The notes under the pieces are model-generated. The model did not search any database. It was not told where the DNA came from and saw only the letters and a program-made list of their open reading frames with translations. Positions 12,952 to 25,525 of a stretch of DNA of 64,000 bases are shown in pieces (position 1 is the first letter of the stretch; the number at the start of each line of letters is the position of its first letter). The position numbers and the translations under genes were made by a program. Source of the DNA: Lytechinus pictus (Eukaryota > Echinodermata > Echinoidea > Temnopleuroida > Toxopneustidae); contig NC_087259.1 of assembly GCF_037042905.1 (NCBI RefSeq), positions 21,111,501 to 21,175,500 on the forward strand, in the 5' to 3' direction.

Positions 12952-13486
12952 CTACTGGCTTACTGGAGGTACTATAACTACTTCACGCCCCGTCATGGGT
13001 CGCCATATTAAAGTTTGCGCGTTGTTGGCGTTGGGTGCGCGTAGGGCTTCCGGAGGGGGTAGTTCGTTCTGATTTGGCTCTAGTATTTGCGGTTGTTCCT
13101 GAATTATGGGGTCTAAAAGGTGTGCTCGTCGTCCCAAAGGTTGTCGACCATCCACCGCGATGTTGATTTGCATTCGCCATTTTATCGTACGAAGCACAAA
13201 CTTCTGACCAGTCGTTTTGTTGCTCGCGATTAACCACACCGTAAAGCTCTGGTCGCGCGCGAGCTTGGTAAGTTTGACCTCGTGGCTGTTGCGCACCGGA
13301 ATGTCCCATGTGATGGAGGGGTGGAAATTATCGTTCATCCGTAGATGACACACGGTGTAACAGTTCGTAGGTCCCACGATCACCCCTACTTCAGTAGTGC
13401 AGCCGTACCAAGGGTAATGTTTCCCGTCCGAGTCGCTCACAAAACGTTGCTGACCGCTCTTGAGTGCTGGAATCTCCCAACTCGAT
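12952..13486 (-). CDS. FAM78: FAM78 homologue, coding exon 2 (C-terminal 178 residues)
   Basis: This exon encodes residues 88-265 of a FAM78-family protein, a conserved animal family of unknown biochemical function. The minus-strand acceptor TTTTTGCAG lies just before the exon, and its first base completes a codon split as AT|A. Family hallmarks seen: SSWEIP (89-94), SDSDG then YPWYG (105-116), a GPTN turn (126-129), MNDNFHPSITW (138-148), RDQSFTVWL (165-173) and TIKWRM (188-193). The tail is basic and proline-rich with VVIVPP. The stop is TAG at 12952-12954. Human FAM78 proteins are, from memory, about 260-285 residues, so the joined 265-residue product looks complete. The open frame continuing to 13542 is intronic read-through. 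Confidence 0.93.
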
Positions 13487-16400
13487 CTGCAAAAATGAAA
13501 ACATGAAAGAAAGTTTTTTTTTAAATAACGTGATGAAATCAACTTTTCACCACGATGAAAGAGTCTATTGAAAGTGTATGTTGAATAAAATGAAAATCAT
13601 TTCAAACACCACATGATGTCCCTTCTGAGATCGGATGGATATGCTGAATATTTCTTCAGAAAAAATAATCATAGAATGGTAATGTCATAAGTCCACCCCT
13701 TCCATCCACCCATAGAATTACTTTTTAATGGCATGAATGGGGCTGGGTAGAGTGGAAGGGTTGTATATTGACTATGATGATCTCCAATATGCAAGAAGGC
13801 AAGAAATCATGTTAGGGTCTGGCATTTTTCTTGTTTCATCTAACTACAGATAACATAAGCCCGGTTGTAATAATATAGAATCTAAACTTTGCAAACGCAT
13901 ACGTTTTGTGGGTGCCTTTAACATACAAGCCACCACAAAACTAGGTGAGAATTTGATGACTTGTGCAAGGGTCGTACAACGACTTAGATACCCCAAGGGA
14001 AGCAGCGAAATATCGATCCCTTTTCATCAACGAGAAGGTGTTAACATGGGGCTCAGCGAAGCCTCAAGCGATCGCACGAACAGAACCTGATACCGCACTG
14101 TCTGCCGCGGCCAACGATTTATGATAGAATTCAATATCCCGCCAAAAAAAGAGCCAACACCAAATTTTCCTTCATTCCCATGATTGTCTGTATTTCTCAG
14201 TGGAGTGCTTATTTCTCCAGACGTTATTGCTCGGTGAAAAATAAGGCTATAGGTAAGGAAATATGGTCGACTAGTCAATGATCAAGAACAGGGGACCGAA
14301 ACAGGTGATTCTATATCTGGTACAAAAATAGAAGAATTCATAACGTTCTGTAATAAACTTACTTTCAATATTATCAACCACGCTTGTATCATGACTGTGT
14401 ATTCCCTGATAATATACCCCGCTGATTGAGTACGTAAATCGAGCGGAAATCAGACAATTACAGAATTAGAAATCATTGCCATGGTAACAAATCGGTCCAA
14501 CAGAGAGCGGGCCAGGAAATGATGTCCAGATTAATTTCTAAATCAAAATTATCTCAGTGACTTTATTAACTGTTGTGTACATAACAATTCATTTGTTTTT
14601 AAAGGGAACTGACACGTACATTGGAAAGACAATTAAAAACCAACCTTTCAAAACGGTTGAATCTTTTCTGTTTCGCAATAGGGCTTCGTAAAGGGCAACT
14701 TTAACTGAAAATGAAACGTTAATCTAATAATGAAATGCGTAGGCCCCATATAGTTATTTTCACTCACCAACTGTTTGGGATTTGAAAAAAAGACAATCAA
14801 TTCTTAAACTCTTAATTTAGTAGAAATTAATGTACATAATTATCTGCAGTTCTTTTACATCCAAATTTCATTTACTTGAATTCCGGTGGGGGGATCCTTG
14901 ATTAAAAATTTGCTTGCCACCCTCTACGCACATGATACATTATCGGCAAACAAGGGGAAGTTTTTTAATGTCACATTTACATGTATGTGAGTATCAATAA
15001 TAGTATAGCAAAATAACCATAATCCCCTGCGATTATTCATTTACGTCATTCTGCTAAAATTATTGTCGTGACATTTTGAAATGGAATTCCGCAGTTGTCG
15101 ATACTCTATTTTGATACAACATAATCCACACCAGATGTTCCGAATGGGGGTTAAAATGACACTACACTACATTCACTAAACTACAGGGTAAACTACAAAG
15201 CAGTTTCACAAAATCATATTTCGTAAATTTGGAATAAATTTTAAAGATTATGACCAGATCTGCCTTACGAATATAAATACATTACATATTTTGGGATGAC
15301 AGTGAATGAGCTAAATTGAGGCTAATTATGTGAATACGCCCATGGCTGGATTCCCTCTCCGCTCCATTGATGGGCACAGGTGTAACTAGAGTAGCCAATA
15401 TACGTCATTAACTTCAATGATTAATTAATCAACTCCTTCTAAAAAAAACCTAGCCGAATTTCTCCACATCTCTCTCTAACTCCCTCTCTAACTCTTTTTA
15501 TCAACTTTCGCAATCTTCCACGCTTAAAGTAATTTGCTAACATTGATTTGACTTTAAAGAATCTGAGCTAGAAAGTCACACTTGTCACCTGTGTCTGTGA
15601 TACGTTAAAAAAATTAAGCCCAGAAAAAATTGCGTCCGAAAATCATTATTTAGTGCTTCAAAAAGTGAAATATAAAGTGACCGGAAACACCATCTTAATT
15701 TCATCCCATACACTTATATGTTCTATTTAAGCGTCTTCAAGACGCCTAATTACAAAATTGGGGTTTGCCTTGTATTTTTAGATTCTCATTCTCAATAATG
15801 GTTGTTTTCAGGGTTTTTTTAGTTCTAATACATGTACTTGTACACATGCTTCATCTTGGTTTGAGAATTTTTTTAATCGGCTGCTCACTAAGTTAAATAA
15901 TATCTTCAATTACCGCCCGTCTTTCATATTTTAAAACTAAATCGTTCCCCTCTCACCTCCTTCCTCTACTTCTTTCAGCTTTCCCGTATCAATTTGTATG
16001 ACCTTATAGTGCTTAGACCCCTCTTTCCTCGACACCCTTCTTTTTTATCCCATCTCTTTTAATTTCTCCCCTTTTATCACTAAATTGCTCCTCTGTAGAG
16101 CCATACCTGCCCCTATCCATTTGTGTACCTGTGTACCTGCAAAAAGCTTGGGTTCACGGAAATTTCGTATCAAAGTGCAATTATTTAGTTTTTATGTTCT
16201 TCTTAATAAAAACAAACGAAAACAAAACAACCCAATACAATGGATGGATGTCAGGATACGATGAAGTGCTTTGATTTTGAAGTGTGTCCATTCATCATGC
16301 TTTCGAGACATTTATAATGTAGTTAAATAGAGAGTCTACATGTAATCATATTAAGATAAAAGCTGGGTACAGGTCTGCAGAAACGTATATTTTCAGTTTC

Positions 16401-16513
16401 AGAAGGACTGACCGAATTACTAAAAATATATTAATCGTTGATTCAAGAGATTCTTCGTGTATTGTTGGCATCAAGTATTGTTGGCATCAAAATAATGTCC
16501 AAAGTTTTCCCCG

Positions 16514-16550
16514 AGTATTATCATGGACCTAATAGGTCCATGATAATACT
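16514..16550. repeat. Perfect 17+3+17 bp hairpin (CATGGACCT type)
   Basis: AGTATTATCATGGACCT (16514-16530) and AGGTCCATGATAATACT (16534-16550) are exact reverse complements around AAT. The same CATGGA(C/G)CTA palindrome core recurs at 19239, 45936 and 46539. Confidence 0.9.
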
Positions 16551-18477
16551 TAGCGTTGACCATCCCACCGCTGACACCATTAATTCCATAGCCCTAAACC
16601 ACATCAATCGAATAGGGAAACTATACCAAACAAGAGGGGTTGATACGGTACAAACCAACAATTGCAAACTGTAATGAAACTCATGATTATAATCATGACA
16701 CTACCGATCTGTATAAGTTAGTTTACTTTATTATAGATATTCTATAAAAACATTTTGAATTTAGACAGCGATGTTGAACTCTCCCAAGAATTACAACTGA
16801 ATATTGAACATGGTTGCCTAAATTTCAAAACATTATTTCAACTTACATATATCCGATACCCATCAATAGAATGTTCCGGTTCGACCTAGATAATAAATTG
16901 AACATGCAATTTTTTGTACTTATTACTTACAAAAATGTCACTCATGTATCCATGTTTTCTTTATTATTCATTGATATTTCTTTATTTCATCTCAATTTAT
17001 TTGCGTTTTAGGGAAGTCGGCCTATGCTCTCTCTGAACACAATTATGAGATATATCAAATACCTTTCAAAAGGTAAATGGAACAAACAAAAATCGTCAGC
17101 ATCATATACCGTTAACCTAATTATCCCTCAAATAAGACTAGCCTGGTTTGATGATAAATCAAATTTGTTGGAGTTAAGCAATATATATACCCCCTACTGC
17201 TCGAAACATCTGCACACCTCGGCATGTACGAAAGCATGGAAATCACACAAAAAATTTGCAGGTGAAACGCTGAGAGACAGATCTAGATGGATGAAGACGA
17301 AATGCATCAACGCTCAAAAAGACGTAGTCTACAGGCACAAACATTATTTATATCGAAATAAATTAAACTACCGAAAAGCCTTGCTCATGGCCTATATCCA
17401 TCGACTCCTCGCCACATAAAGGGAGACATGCCAATTAATATTACATGGTCTAGAGTGGAGAGTCGGACCAAATACTCTAAAGAACAATTCAGACATAATT
17501 TACCTATTATATCATAACTTCATAAGGCTAAAAAGGTTTCGGCCAGCATACTATCCATGATACATGTTTGAATATACAGATGTCTTCACATTGGATATAT
17601 CTAGACATCGCTAAATCCCTTCTGTATCTTCGAAATAAACTCCATTTATTTCGCTAAATTGCCTCGGACTATCGAACTTTAATCAGGATTAATTCCAGGA
17701 TTGAAATGAAAGTTGGAAACCGAACGACTGATTAAACCTCGACGAGCGACATTCAGGAGTGATTCACATGAGATCTTAAAGGGGAAACTTTTCTCCGAAG
17801 TCAAGAGCCTAAAAAATAACTCGGTGCATCCCCTGCCAGAGTGTCATGTGCTTTGTGCATTTTCATAGGCTTGAAGACTGTATATTAATAGAATGAAATA
17901 ACTGGAAATATGATTGCAAATTCAGATTAAAAAATTGTCATTATTTTGAACAACCTTTCTTGCAAACAAATTTGCTTGGGAACATACAATGGGAGGCCTG
18001 ATCAATCATTTCGTTTTTCGGCAGAGACTATAAGTTAGTGTTATATAGTGCTGATGAAAAGTAATTAGTAGCATAAAATGAGGGCTTGGGACAATGGACA
18101 CCCCCCCAAAAAAAAAAATAATAATAATAAAAGTTTTACGACCAAGAAAAAACAAAGAATGAAGAGGGAAAGTAAAAAGGATGACAAAATGATATTACTG
18201 TCTAAATATATTGTCACAATCTATCATAAAATTAGGCTTAACTGGGTGTCCTCTATATGTTGGAGGCGCAAAGAAAAAGCTTGTCAAAATGAAAGACGAA
18301 GTGGTCCTATATATGAACCATATAGGGAAAGCCAGGGAATCCCGATATTATCGAACCTGATCCATATTGAAACTCTGTCATGTCTAATTTAACTCACATA
18401 AAATGTGTATAACTATGATAAGTAGTCGATTTAGCCTATACATGTGAGTGGCGCAAAATAGAGCACTAAACATTGCT

Positions 18478-18713
18478 ACACTCTAAAAAAATAAAGGATT
18501 AAAAATAAATCCAGATCGGCTGTGGATAGTGACCAGCCGAATGTTGGATTTATTTTAAATCTTTATGATTAACTTTCAAATCTCAACAGATTTAAATTCA
18601 AATATTTTAGATTGATATTTAAATCCACAAGGTTTAAAACTAAATCTAATATTCGGCTGGTCACTATTCACAGCCGATCTGGATTTATTTTAAATCCTTG
18701 ATTTTTAGAGTGT
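18478..18713. mobile_element. Palindromic MITE, TA-flanked, CACTCTAAAAA termini
   Basis: Both outer ends read TACACTCTAAAAA inward, with TA as likely target duplication. The arms share AGGATTAAAAATAAATCC and CAGATCGGCTGTG, and the complement recurs at 18645-18700 (CGGCTGGTCACTATTCACAG). The TA target suggests mobilisation by a Tc1/mariner-like transposase; this is inference. Partial copies lie at 11335-11545 and 29545-29725. Confidence 0.82.
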
Positions 18714-19238
18714 AAAGGGCGCATCGCCCCTGAAGAGCGCCAATGTTTTCCACCAACTGCAGAACCATGAAGAGCAAATTATGCACTCTTTATAACACGG
18801 ATTAAAATTCGAGTGTGAAGGGGGATCTGAAGGAGGCGATCTTCTTGATCACACTGCTGAATTGAGATGAGACAGACACGACAGATATCGGGTTCATGAG
18901 AATGGATTACGGCCAGCTCGGGGTTCATGCGGCTCATGAGACCCTCATTTCCTCTCGTTATTTTACCCAATTTTGCCCCAAAGTTCGCCCTCAAGCCGCA
19001 GAGCAGGATTGACATCTACGACTCGGAAATGCAATCCCCCGTAAATGCATCATTTTTATCCAGAAGGATGAAATGAACATTTATTGCCGTTGAACATAAA
19101 AACCTCGTCATATTTCATCCTTACAATACAAGTTACAGACTATCATATGGTTTTTACCATTATTTCAATGTAAAAAGTGATACCAATTATTGTTTTATAT
19201 CGCTTATTCTCTATCTGTTCATTTTGGTTTAGTTGTAT

Positions 19239-19258
19239 CATGGAGCTATAGCTCCATG
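19239..19258. repeat. Perfect 20 bp palindrome CATGGAGCTATAGCTCCATG
   Basis: The 20 bases read identically on both strands. An 18/20 match, CATGGAGCAATAGCTCTATG, occurs 26.7 kb away at 45936-45955, and both are followed by GTT. Confidence 0.9.
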
Positions 19259-19337
19259 GTTGTATATAGACCTTTTTAAGATAAAGGTGTAACGGTAGAA
19301 TGTTGACACAGCTTGGGAAAGTGTTCTTGTATATAAT

Positions 19338-19640
19338 CAGTGGCGTAATGATCCAAACATTTTGAGGGGGCGAAAATGGCGAACGGGGCAACATTTCTAA
19401 AATGCTGCGAGCGAGCAAAGCGAGAGAGCAAAAACTTTGACCTTTTGAAAGCCAAAATCTATCTATTATGATATACATGTATTTTGGGTGATAATATTCA
19501 GAAAATAATATATTTCACCCTTTCCCTCTTTTATTTTCTTTCTTTTTTCCTTATTTTTCTCTTGGGCGTGAAAAATGGTGGGGGGAGGGGGTCAATGGCC
19601 TCGACGTTCCTTATGGCGTACCTAAGACTAGGTCCAAATT
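19338..19640 (+). mobile_element. Partial hAT-like non-autonomous element
   Basis: It begins CAGTGGCGTAATGATCC, matching the CAGTGGCGTAAC terminus of the element at 34998. It carries the GCGAGCGAGCAAAGCGAG word followed by a CAAAAACTTTGACC block, also seen in that family. I could not find the opposite terminus, so the right boundary is uncertain and the copy is probably truncated. Confidence 0.5.
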
Positions 19641-19885
19641 ATAATACTGGCGGACCAATTTCGACTTACTAGACAACATCCACTCTGGAGAACTGTTTTA
19701 AACAATAAATGGAATTCATTTAACAAATAATAGAAATAAAGATTGATAGATAGTTGATTGATAAATAGCTCAATAATGTAATTGTAATAAATAAAATAAA
19801 AGAAATAAAAAGAATGAATACAAAAAATAATAAAAGGCATACATCAATAAATGAGTATATAGGTCTACTTAAATGAACACATAGG

Positions 19886-19926
19886 GGACCTATTTATATA
19901 TTTATTTATTTATTTATCTATTTATT
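19886..19926 (+). repeat. (TTTA)n-like microsatellite
   Basis: TATTTATTTATTTATTTATC-type short tandem sequence, imperfect, in a very AT-rich stretch. Confidence 0.7.
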
Positions 19927-20524
19927 CATGCATGTTCTTAATGTACAATGTAAAATACACAGATAATATATAAATATAATATATAAAACACAAGTAAGTA
20001 ATGAACATACAAAGGGGTTGCAACATAAGCTAAAAGCTTGATTGGTTGAAGCACCTTTAATAAACATTGGTTGAAGGAACTATTAATAAACATACATCAC
20101 AAGCAAGTCATACATTCTAACAATTTACAAACATATGAAAAAAAATAGATAAAAGAACAAATGCTGTAAATATATCATGCTGAGAAATAGAAAAAGTTTG
20201 GGGAAAAGTCGTTACATGTGTTCAAAAACCTCGATGGCAGGCTAACATTTCCCTTTAAAGTTGAGACAAAGAACATTATTGATGTGCCTTTTCCTAGCAT
20301 TATTTACAGGCATAGATACACGGGGGTCACCTGAAAAGCTTTCAAGAACATTCCCATTAGGAATACCCATGGAAATTTATTAAGTTAACCCTTGCACGTT
20401 TTACCAGCCGTATGACACTGTGTGGTATACAAGGCCGCAACAGTGAATGGGGGCGAGGTAAAGCTGAACTTGCACCATAGTGTATATACCTACAATTTGG
20501 ATCCCTGTTCATTAAATGTTTTCA

Positions 20525-20755
20525 TTTACAATTTGAGGGGGCACAATATGACATCATGGCGAGTAAGCGAAGCGAGTCAGAAAAAGATTGACCTTTTATA
20601 GTCACAAGCTATTTAATCAAAGACAGACTTTAAAACATAAAATATACTGAAAATCATATTGTATTTTTCTCTATTCAATATCATTCTTTATCCTTTTTTT
20701 GTTGGGGGGGGGGGTGGAGGGGCAGGAGCCCCCAAGTACCCTCTACCTTGTATGC
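20525..20755 (+). mobile_element. Fragment of the GCGAAGCGAG repeat family
   Basis: TTTGAGGGGGCACAATATGA is followed by GGCGAGTAAGCGAAGCGAGT and a GATTGACCTTTTATAG block. It ends in a G-run (20704-20714) with GGAGCCCCC. The layout parallels 19338-19640 but no terminus is clear. Confidence 0.5.
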
Positions 20756-20827
20756 AAGCAGCCGCAAGTTATCAAACCATGATCGCTGTGGCTTTCATTC
20801 TAAAAACGACCTACTCGAATTTGAAGA

Positions 20828-22645
20828 GAATGAATGAATGAATGAATGAATGAATGAATGAATGAATGAATGAATGAATCTTTATTTCGTTTCAATTCCA
20901 ATATCAAGCAACAACAATAACACCAGTAGATTATTGGGCTACAAGTAAATAGCAAAGAACAATAGTAAATAATTACAGGATAATATACATAATACATGCA
21001 CTACTTTTTATGGAACATTAGTAACACCCATGAGAACAGACGGAAATGAAACGTGGTGACCTACTAAGAAGCTTAGCTTGTGGGCCATAGGCCACCAGAA
21101 TGTTAAAAAAATTATATTAGCAATCATTTTAAAACATCATAGAACAAGCAAACAAAAAATTTGAGTAAATAACCAAAGTACAGATATACATATTTACAAA
21201 AGATACACTAAAAAGTAACAAAAAGGTGAAATGCAGAATGCAAACATTCTATTAGACCTAAAGTATAAGAATCTAAAATTCAAAAAGAAGAAAGAAAAGA
21301 CGAAAATATAAAGAAAATAGGCAGAGCTCTATTTTTGCATAGATAATTGTGGGAAGAATACAATTTATAAAGTTAGACGAGATATAACAAGCAGGCATTC
21401 GTTTACTGATTTAAGTATTTCTTCAGTAAATCGGTCTTTAACTTGTTTCTAAAAACACTAAGGCTAACTGTTTTCTTCAATGAAGAAGGAAGGGAGTTCC
21501 ATAATTTTGGCCCTGTATAAACGAATGTATTTAGCCGAAAACTAGTTTTGACCAATGGCAAGTGGAGAAAAGAAACTTGTCTTGTATAGTAAGAATGGAT
21601 TTGGTCATTTCTAACACATAATGAATCAAGGGCAAGTGGAAGTTCTCTTTTATTTAATTGATACATAATGCAACCAAGGTTGAGATCAAATATGTCATGT
21701 AAATCAAGGAACTTGTTTTCATAAAACAAAATATTTGTGTGAGATCGTGAACTTACTCCACATACTAGTCTAATTACCCTTTTCTGGACTTTAAATAACC
21801 CATCTAAATGAACTTTAGCAGCGTTACCCCAGGCAAGGATGCAATAATTCAAGTAAGGCAAAATGAGAGTTGAGTACAACATGCATAAAATATTTTTTGG
21901 GAATATACTCTTCAATGAATTAATGACTCCTGAATTTCTGGAAAGAAGTTTACATAAATAAGATATGTGAACTTTCCAATTCAGCTTACTATCAATGTGT
22001 ACCCCAAGGAATTTTGTACTCAAGACTTCAGTAATCTGAACATCACTGATTGTAATATTATCTGGCAATGTTGCTAGGGTGTTGCTGAATAACATGTAGT
22101 TTGTTTTAACAAGATTTAAGGAAAGCCTGTTAGCAATGATCCATTCGTTAACAGAAATCAATTCTGAATTGATAGTTTGCAATAAATTGCAGGGGTTCTT
22201 TTCAGAAAAAAATATGCTTGAGTCATCTGCAAACAGGATAAATGAAAGGATTTTTTAAGACTGAGGGAAATCATTAATATATATGAGAAATAAGATAGGT
22301 CCAAGGAGTGAACCTTGTGGCACTCCACATGTAATTGACTGCATAGAAGACTTAACACCATTTAAAAATACAAACTGTTTTCTATCAGAGAGGTAGCTCT
22401 TGAACCACTCCAAAACCTTACCCCGGAATCCATAGAAAGATAGTTTATACAAAAGGATGTCATGGTCAATTGTGTCGAAGGCTTTGGAGTAGTCTAGGAA
22501 TATACCGACAGTATGTAGCCCATTATCTTTTGCGGAAGAAATTTTGTCAATAAAATGTAACAGAGCATGAGAGGTGGTATGTTTTTCACGAAAACCAAAT
22601 TGTTCAGGAGCGAGAATATTAGAGGTGCCCAATAAGAGGGGCACT
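20828..22645 (-). mobile_element. 5'-truncated LINE (CR1/Jockey-like) with (ATTC)n tail
   Basis: On the minus strand this holds the C-terminal part of a LINE ORF (22644 down to 21403), a ~520 bp 3' untranslated region, AAATAAAGATTC and an (ATTC)n tail (20828-20879 on plus as GAAT repeats). The 3' region contains a hairpin with paired GGCC blocks (21080-21096). The upstream end stops at the reverse transcriptase finger region, as expected for a 5'-truncated insertion. The clade (CR1, L2, Daphne or similar) cannot be fixed by eye. Confidence 0.88.
21403..22644 (-). pseudogene. LINE reverse transcriptase, 5'-truncated, one internal stop
   Basis: The frame encodes reverse transcriptase motifs in order: [31 protein letters not shown] (motif A with catalytic Asp), [19 protein letters not shown] (motif B) and FADD at 22222-22233 (motif C with catalytic Asp pair). 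A thumb and C-terminal region follows with YTRQ, LPL and TGPKLWNSLPSSLKK. A single TAA at 22255-22257 interrupts the frame between motifs B and C, and the frame is continuous on both sides. The preceding serine codons suggest a TCA-to-TAA change. The endonuclease and N-terminal regions are missing, so it cannot be autonomous. Confidence 0.9.
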
Positions 22646-23290
22646 TAGTAGAAACGTATATTAAAAAATGATAGTTTTGTAAGAAAAAAAAACAAGAATC
22701 GTGTAATCGTTAATTATTACAAGAATTACAAAATTAAAGGTAAACCATTTCTAAAAAATGCCGTATAAACTTTCAACTAGCCCACTTTGGTATGAGTGTA
22801 AAATAAGTTCACCCCCCCCCCCCCCCACCAATAGTTTAGCCTCTTCCTGTGGTTCAGGATATATTTCCCATCACGAGTGTTGTTGATTTCCCTAAGACTA
22901 GCTATTTATTGTTATTAATGCTGGTACCTGCATAAAGGTAATAAAACTAGAGGTTCTGGCAGAACAGCGACGATAAGTACTTTTAAAAGCTTAGTTAGTT
23001 TAGTTAAAAGCTTATAAGAGTTAGTTCATAAATGCGCACGCAAACAAAGGGTAATTTATTAATTCAAAGATGTGAGACAGGCCTGTCCTCATCCCTATCA
23101 TAAAGTGTAATCATTATTATGTACAATCAAGTAGGCCTATGAATAACGGGTTGTGCATCTAACTTAAAAAGGACAATCAGACTAGCATGCTGATCAGAAT
23201 ATAATTATGAAATATAATCAACGTTTTTATTTCCGATCATATAAATTTCCATTAATTTTTCAGTTCACAAGTTCAATCACGAGCTTCAGT

Positions 23291-23653
23291 CGGTAAATTG
23301 CCATACCGTCCACTCATCACATGGTCAATGTTCATTTTAGTCTAATGCCGTTCCGTCCATCAACATTTGGTCTAAATATCACTTCGTTTTATCACCAGTT
23401 CGTCTATGACCATTCCGTCTCATAACCAGTTGGTTCAAAACCCATTTTATTTTCATCAATTTTGCCCAATTAACACTGAGTTCATGCAATTAGACTGAAT
23501 GGTATATGAACTGAATGACTAATGGAGCAACTGGTTATTAGACGAACTGGTGAGTGAACGAAATGGCAATTAGACCATGAGGATTGTGGACGAACTGATG
23601 GTAGACCAAATGATAGTAGACGAGTTGGTAATTGGACGAATTGGCTTTAAACT
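23291..23653. repeat. Micro-repeat palindrome, copy A
   Basis: The right half is a run of 15-16 bp units of the form GTNATTAGACGAANTG (about 23530-23645). The left half is the reverse complement of such units (CCGTCC, GTTCGTCTATGACC). Between them lies an AT-rich spacer containing ATTTTCATCAATTTTGCCC and AACACT, which matches the reverse complement of the spacer of copy B (32611-33026). The left end GGTAAATTGCC matches the right terminus of copy B; the right end is worn. Confidence 0.75.
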
Positions 23654-24227
23654 TTAAAATTTAAAATAAACCCTTCAGTCTCTTGTTTTTATGCTTTTCC
23701 TTACGTTGTCAATATCATGGCTATCGTTCATCATTGAATTTCTACAAGGGCTAACACAAGTCACTGGGGATGGGAGGGCGACCCCAGGGGCGACCCCATC
23801 GTATCATAGCAATCTTTTAGCGATTACTGAGTGGAAAATCGATTGAGACGACTCGTCGATCATTCACACGTTTGAGAGATTGGTCATTGGCGCGAAAGCA
23901 ATAGCCGTGTCATAAAAACACATTCGATTTCTCATCCCAGGAATACATATCTGAAAAAAAAACCTCACCTTCTTAGGACCCGTTTCATAAAGGAGTTTAA
24001 TATCCTGGTTATAATTGCGGTAACGTTTCCGTTCTTATGACTACTATGGTATTACGGCACAAAAGCCACTCAAAACCAAGGTTTCAATGGCATGCATGGC
24101 AGATACCTTGATATGGCAAACTCATCATAGTTTTTTCTCTCTAACTTATGACTGTAATTATTTTAGTTCTTTTTTACTGCAAAACTACAGAAGAAAAACG
24201 GTCAGAAAAACGAGGTTAAGGAACTTC

Positions 24228-24687
24228 TACACTGTATAAATATTGGGTAAAATGTTTACCACGACGAGGGTATATAACTATGTGTCAAACCAATTTTGGG
24301 CAGTATTTTACCCAATGCGGGATAGCTCAGTCGGTAGAGCGGGGGTTTCGGATTCCGGTGACCCGGGTTCGATTTCAAAATGGTGCGCTATAGTGCCCTT
24401 TGGTATGGCATTTATCCTCATTACCAGGTCCCTCGGAGAGGACCTTCAGCCGTTGGTCCCCTGGTTGCTTGCTCACAGGCAATCGTGCTTTCTTAGCAGT
24501 CGGGTAAAAAACCTCGGTAAAAATAAACCAAAACCTACTGTCCAGTAAAGCAATTACTTTAGAATTGGCAAAATTTTCATCACACTGCATTGGATAAATA
24601 AAAATGCCCCAAAGAAATGCCCAATGTTGGTTGGACACATAATTAGCCTAATGGGGCACATTTACCCAATATTCTTTTTAGAGTGTA
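24228..24687. mobile_element. TA-flanked MITE interrupted by a SINE
   Basis: The ends TACACTGTATAAATATTGGG and CCCAATATTCTTTTTAGAGTGTA are inverted repeats (24228-24247 and 24665-24687). Inner blocks TGTGTCAAACCAATTTTGGG and CCCAATGTTGGTTGGACACA also pair. The arms (24228-24316 and about 24592-24687) are separated by a SINE, so the SINE entered an existing MITE. The TACACT(C/G)TA ends relate it to the 18478 family. Confidence 0.8.
24317..24590 (+). mobile_element. tRNA-derived SINE nested in a MITE
   Basis: The head GCGGGATAGCTCAGTCGG and TAGAGC is tRNA-like, with an A box TAGCTCAGTCGG (24323-24334) and a B box GGGTTCGATTTC (24365-24376). A tRNA-unrelated body follows with CCAGGTCCCTCGGAGAGG and CGTTGGTCCCC. 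The 3' boundary is approximate. The body and absence of a 3' acceptor stem argue against a tRNA gene. Confidence 0.8.
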
Positions 24688-25525
24688 GACTTCATTCATG
24701 AGACCAGCAACACGCTTGATTGACATATTCTCTCGCATTAGATATACAAAACTCTGACCTTGAATCAACCAATCCTCGTGCATTGTTCAGTGAAGTCTAG
24801 AAAATATGGTTATGAACGTTCGTTGATTATTATTAGTTTTTTTTTCAATATCACTTTTTCACCAGTTTGATAAATAGCTATAAATGCTTTATCCGTGTTC
24901 AAACTTCAAGTGGGATGGATGCCCGGGTATTGATGGCCTATTACTCTCAACTTTATTTAGTTCTACTTATTATAGTAACATTATTGGCATCATGTTCGTT
25001 CCCTGGACACTGATCATCACGAGCAGCGTTATGATCCCATTAGACACGCTACATCAACTTTATTGGATTACAAAATTGCCTCATGAAAGTACCTCGAAAT
25101 GAAGTTCGCTGGTCTGGACTCTGGGGTGAATAATTCAGGTAACCGTGATCGTCAACTCTTACTCGATAGTTTCGTGTATGTCAAAATGATACCACTTTCC
25201 TTTTTATGTAGGCCTATAGGTCCACATTCTTATAGAGTTAGTACTAAACAGATGACTTTATATCCATAACATGTTCTACCTTATAGTATAGTATCCCCCT
25301 AAAAAAAAAGGCCCACTAATGAAATACTGATATTAATTAAGGCAATGGAGACACACACACAGACACCCGAGTGTACATAGGGGGAGGGGGCCTTCGGGCT
25401 ATGGACGCCCCCTCCCCCAAAAAAAATTGTTTCACAACCAAGGCAAATAGGGAAAGTGAAGGGAAAAAAGGGAAAGGAAAATGTTGAAATATGACTACAG
25501 ATTCGAAATCTATCAAAAAAATTAT

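Noticed and set aside
12983-13309. 108-codon minus-strand frame overlapping FAM78 exon 2
   Set aside because: A different frame of the same strand with no family match; the FAM78 frame has clear homology.
17024-17419. 131-codon plus-strand frame in the FAM78 intron
   Set aside because: No family recognised, AT-rich codons without clear bias and no nearby splice or promoter evidence; treated as chance.
24317-24390. Possible functional tRNA gene
   Set aside because: A and B boxes are present, but there is no paired acceptor stem and a SINE body follows directly. The same reasoning rejects 1561-1620.
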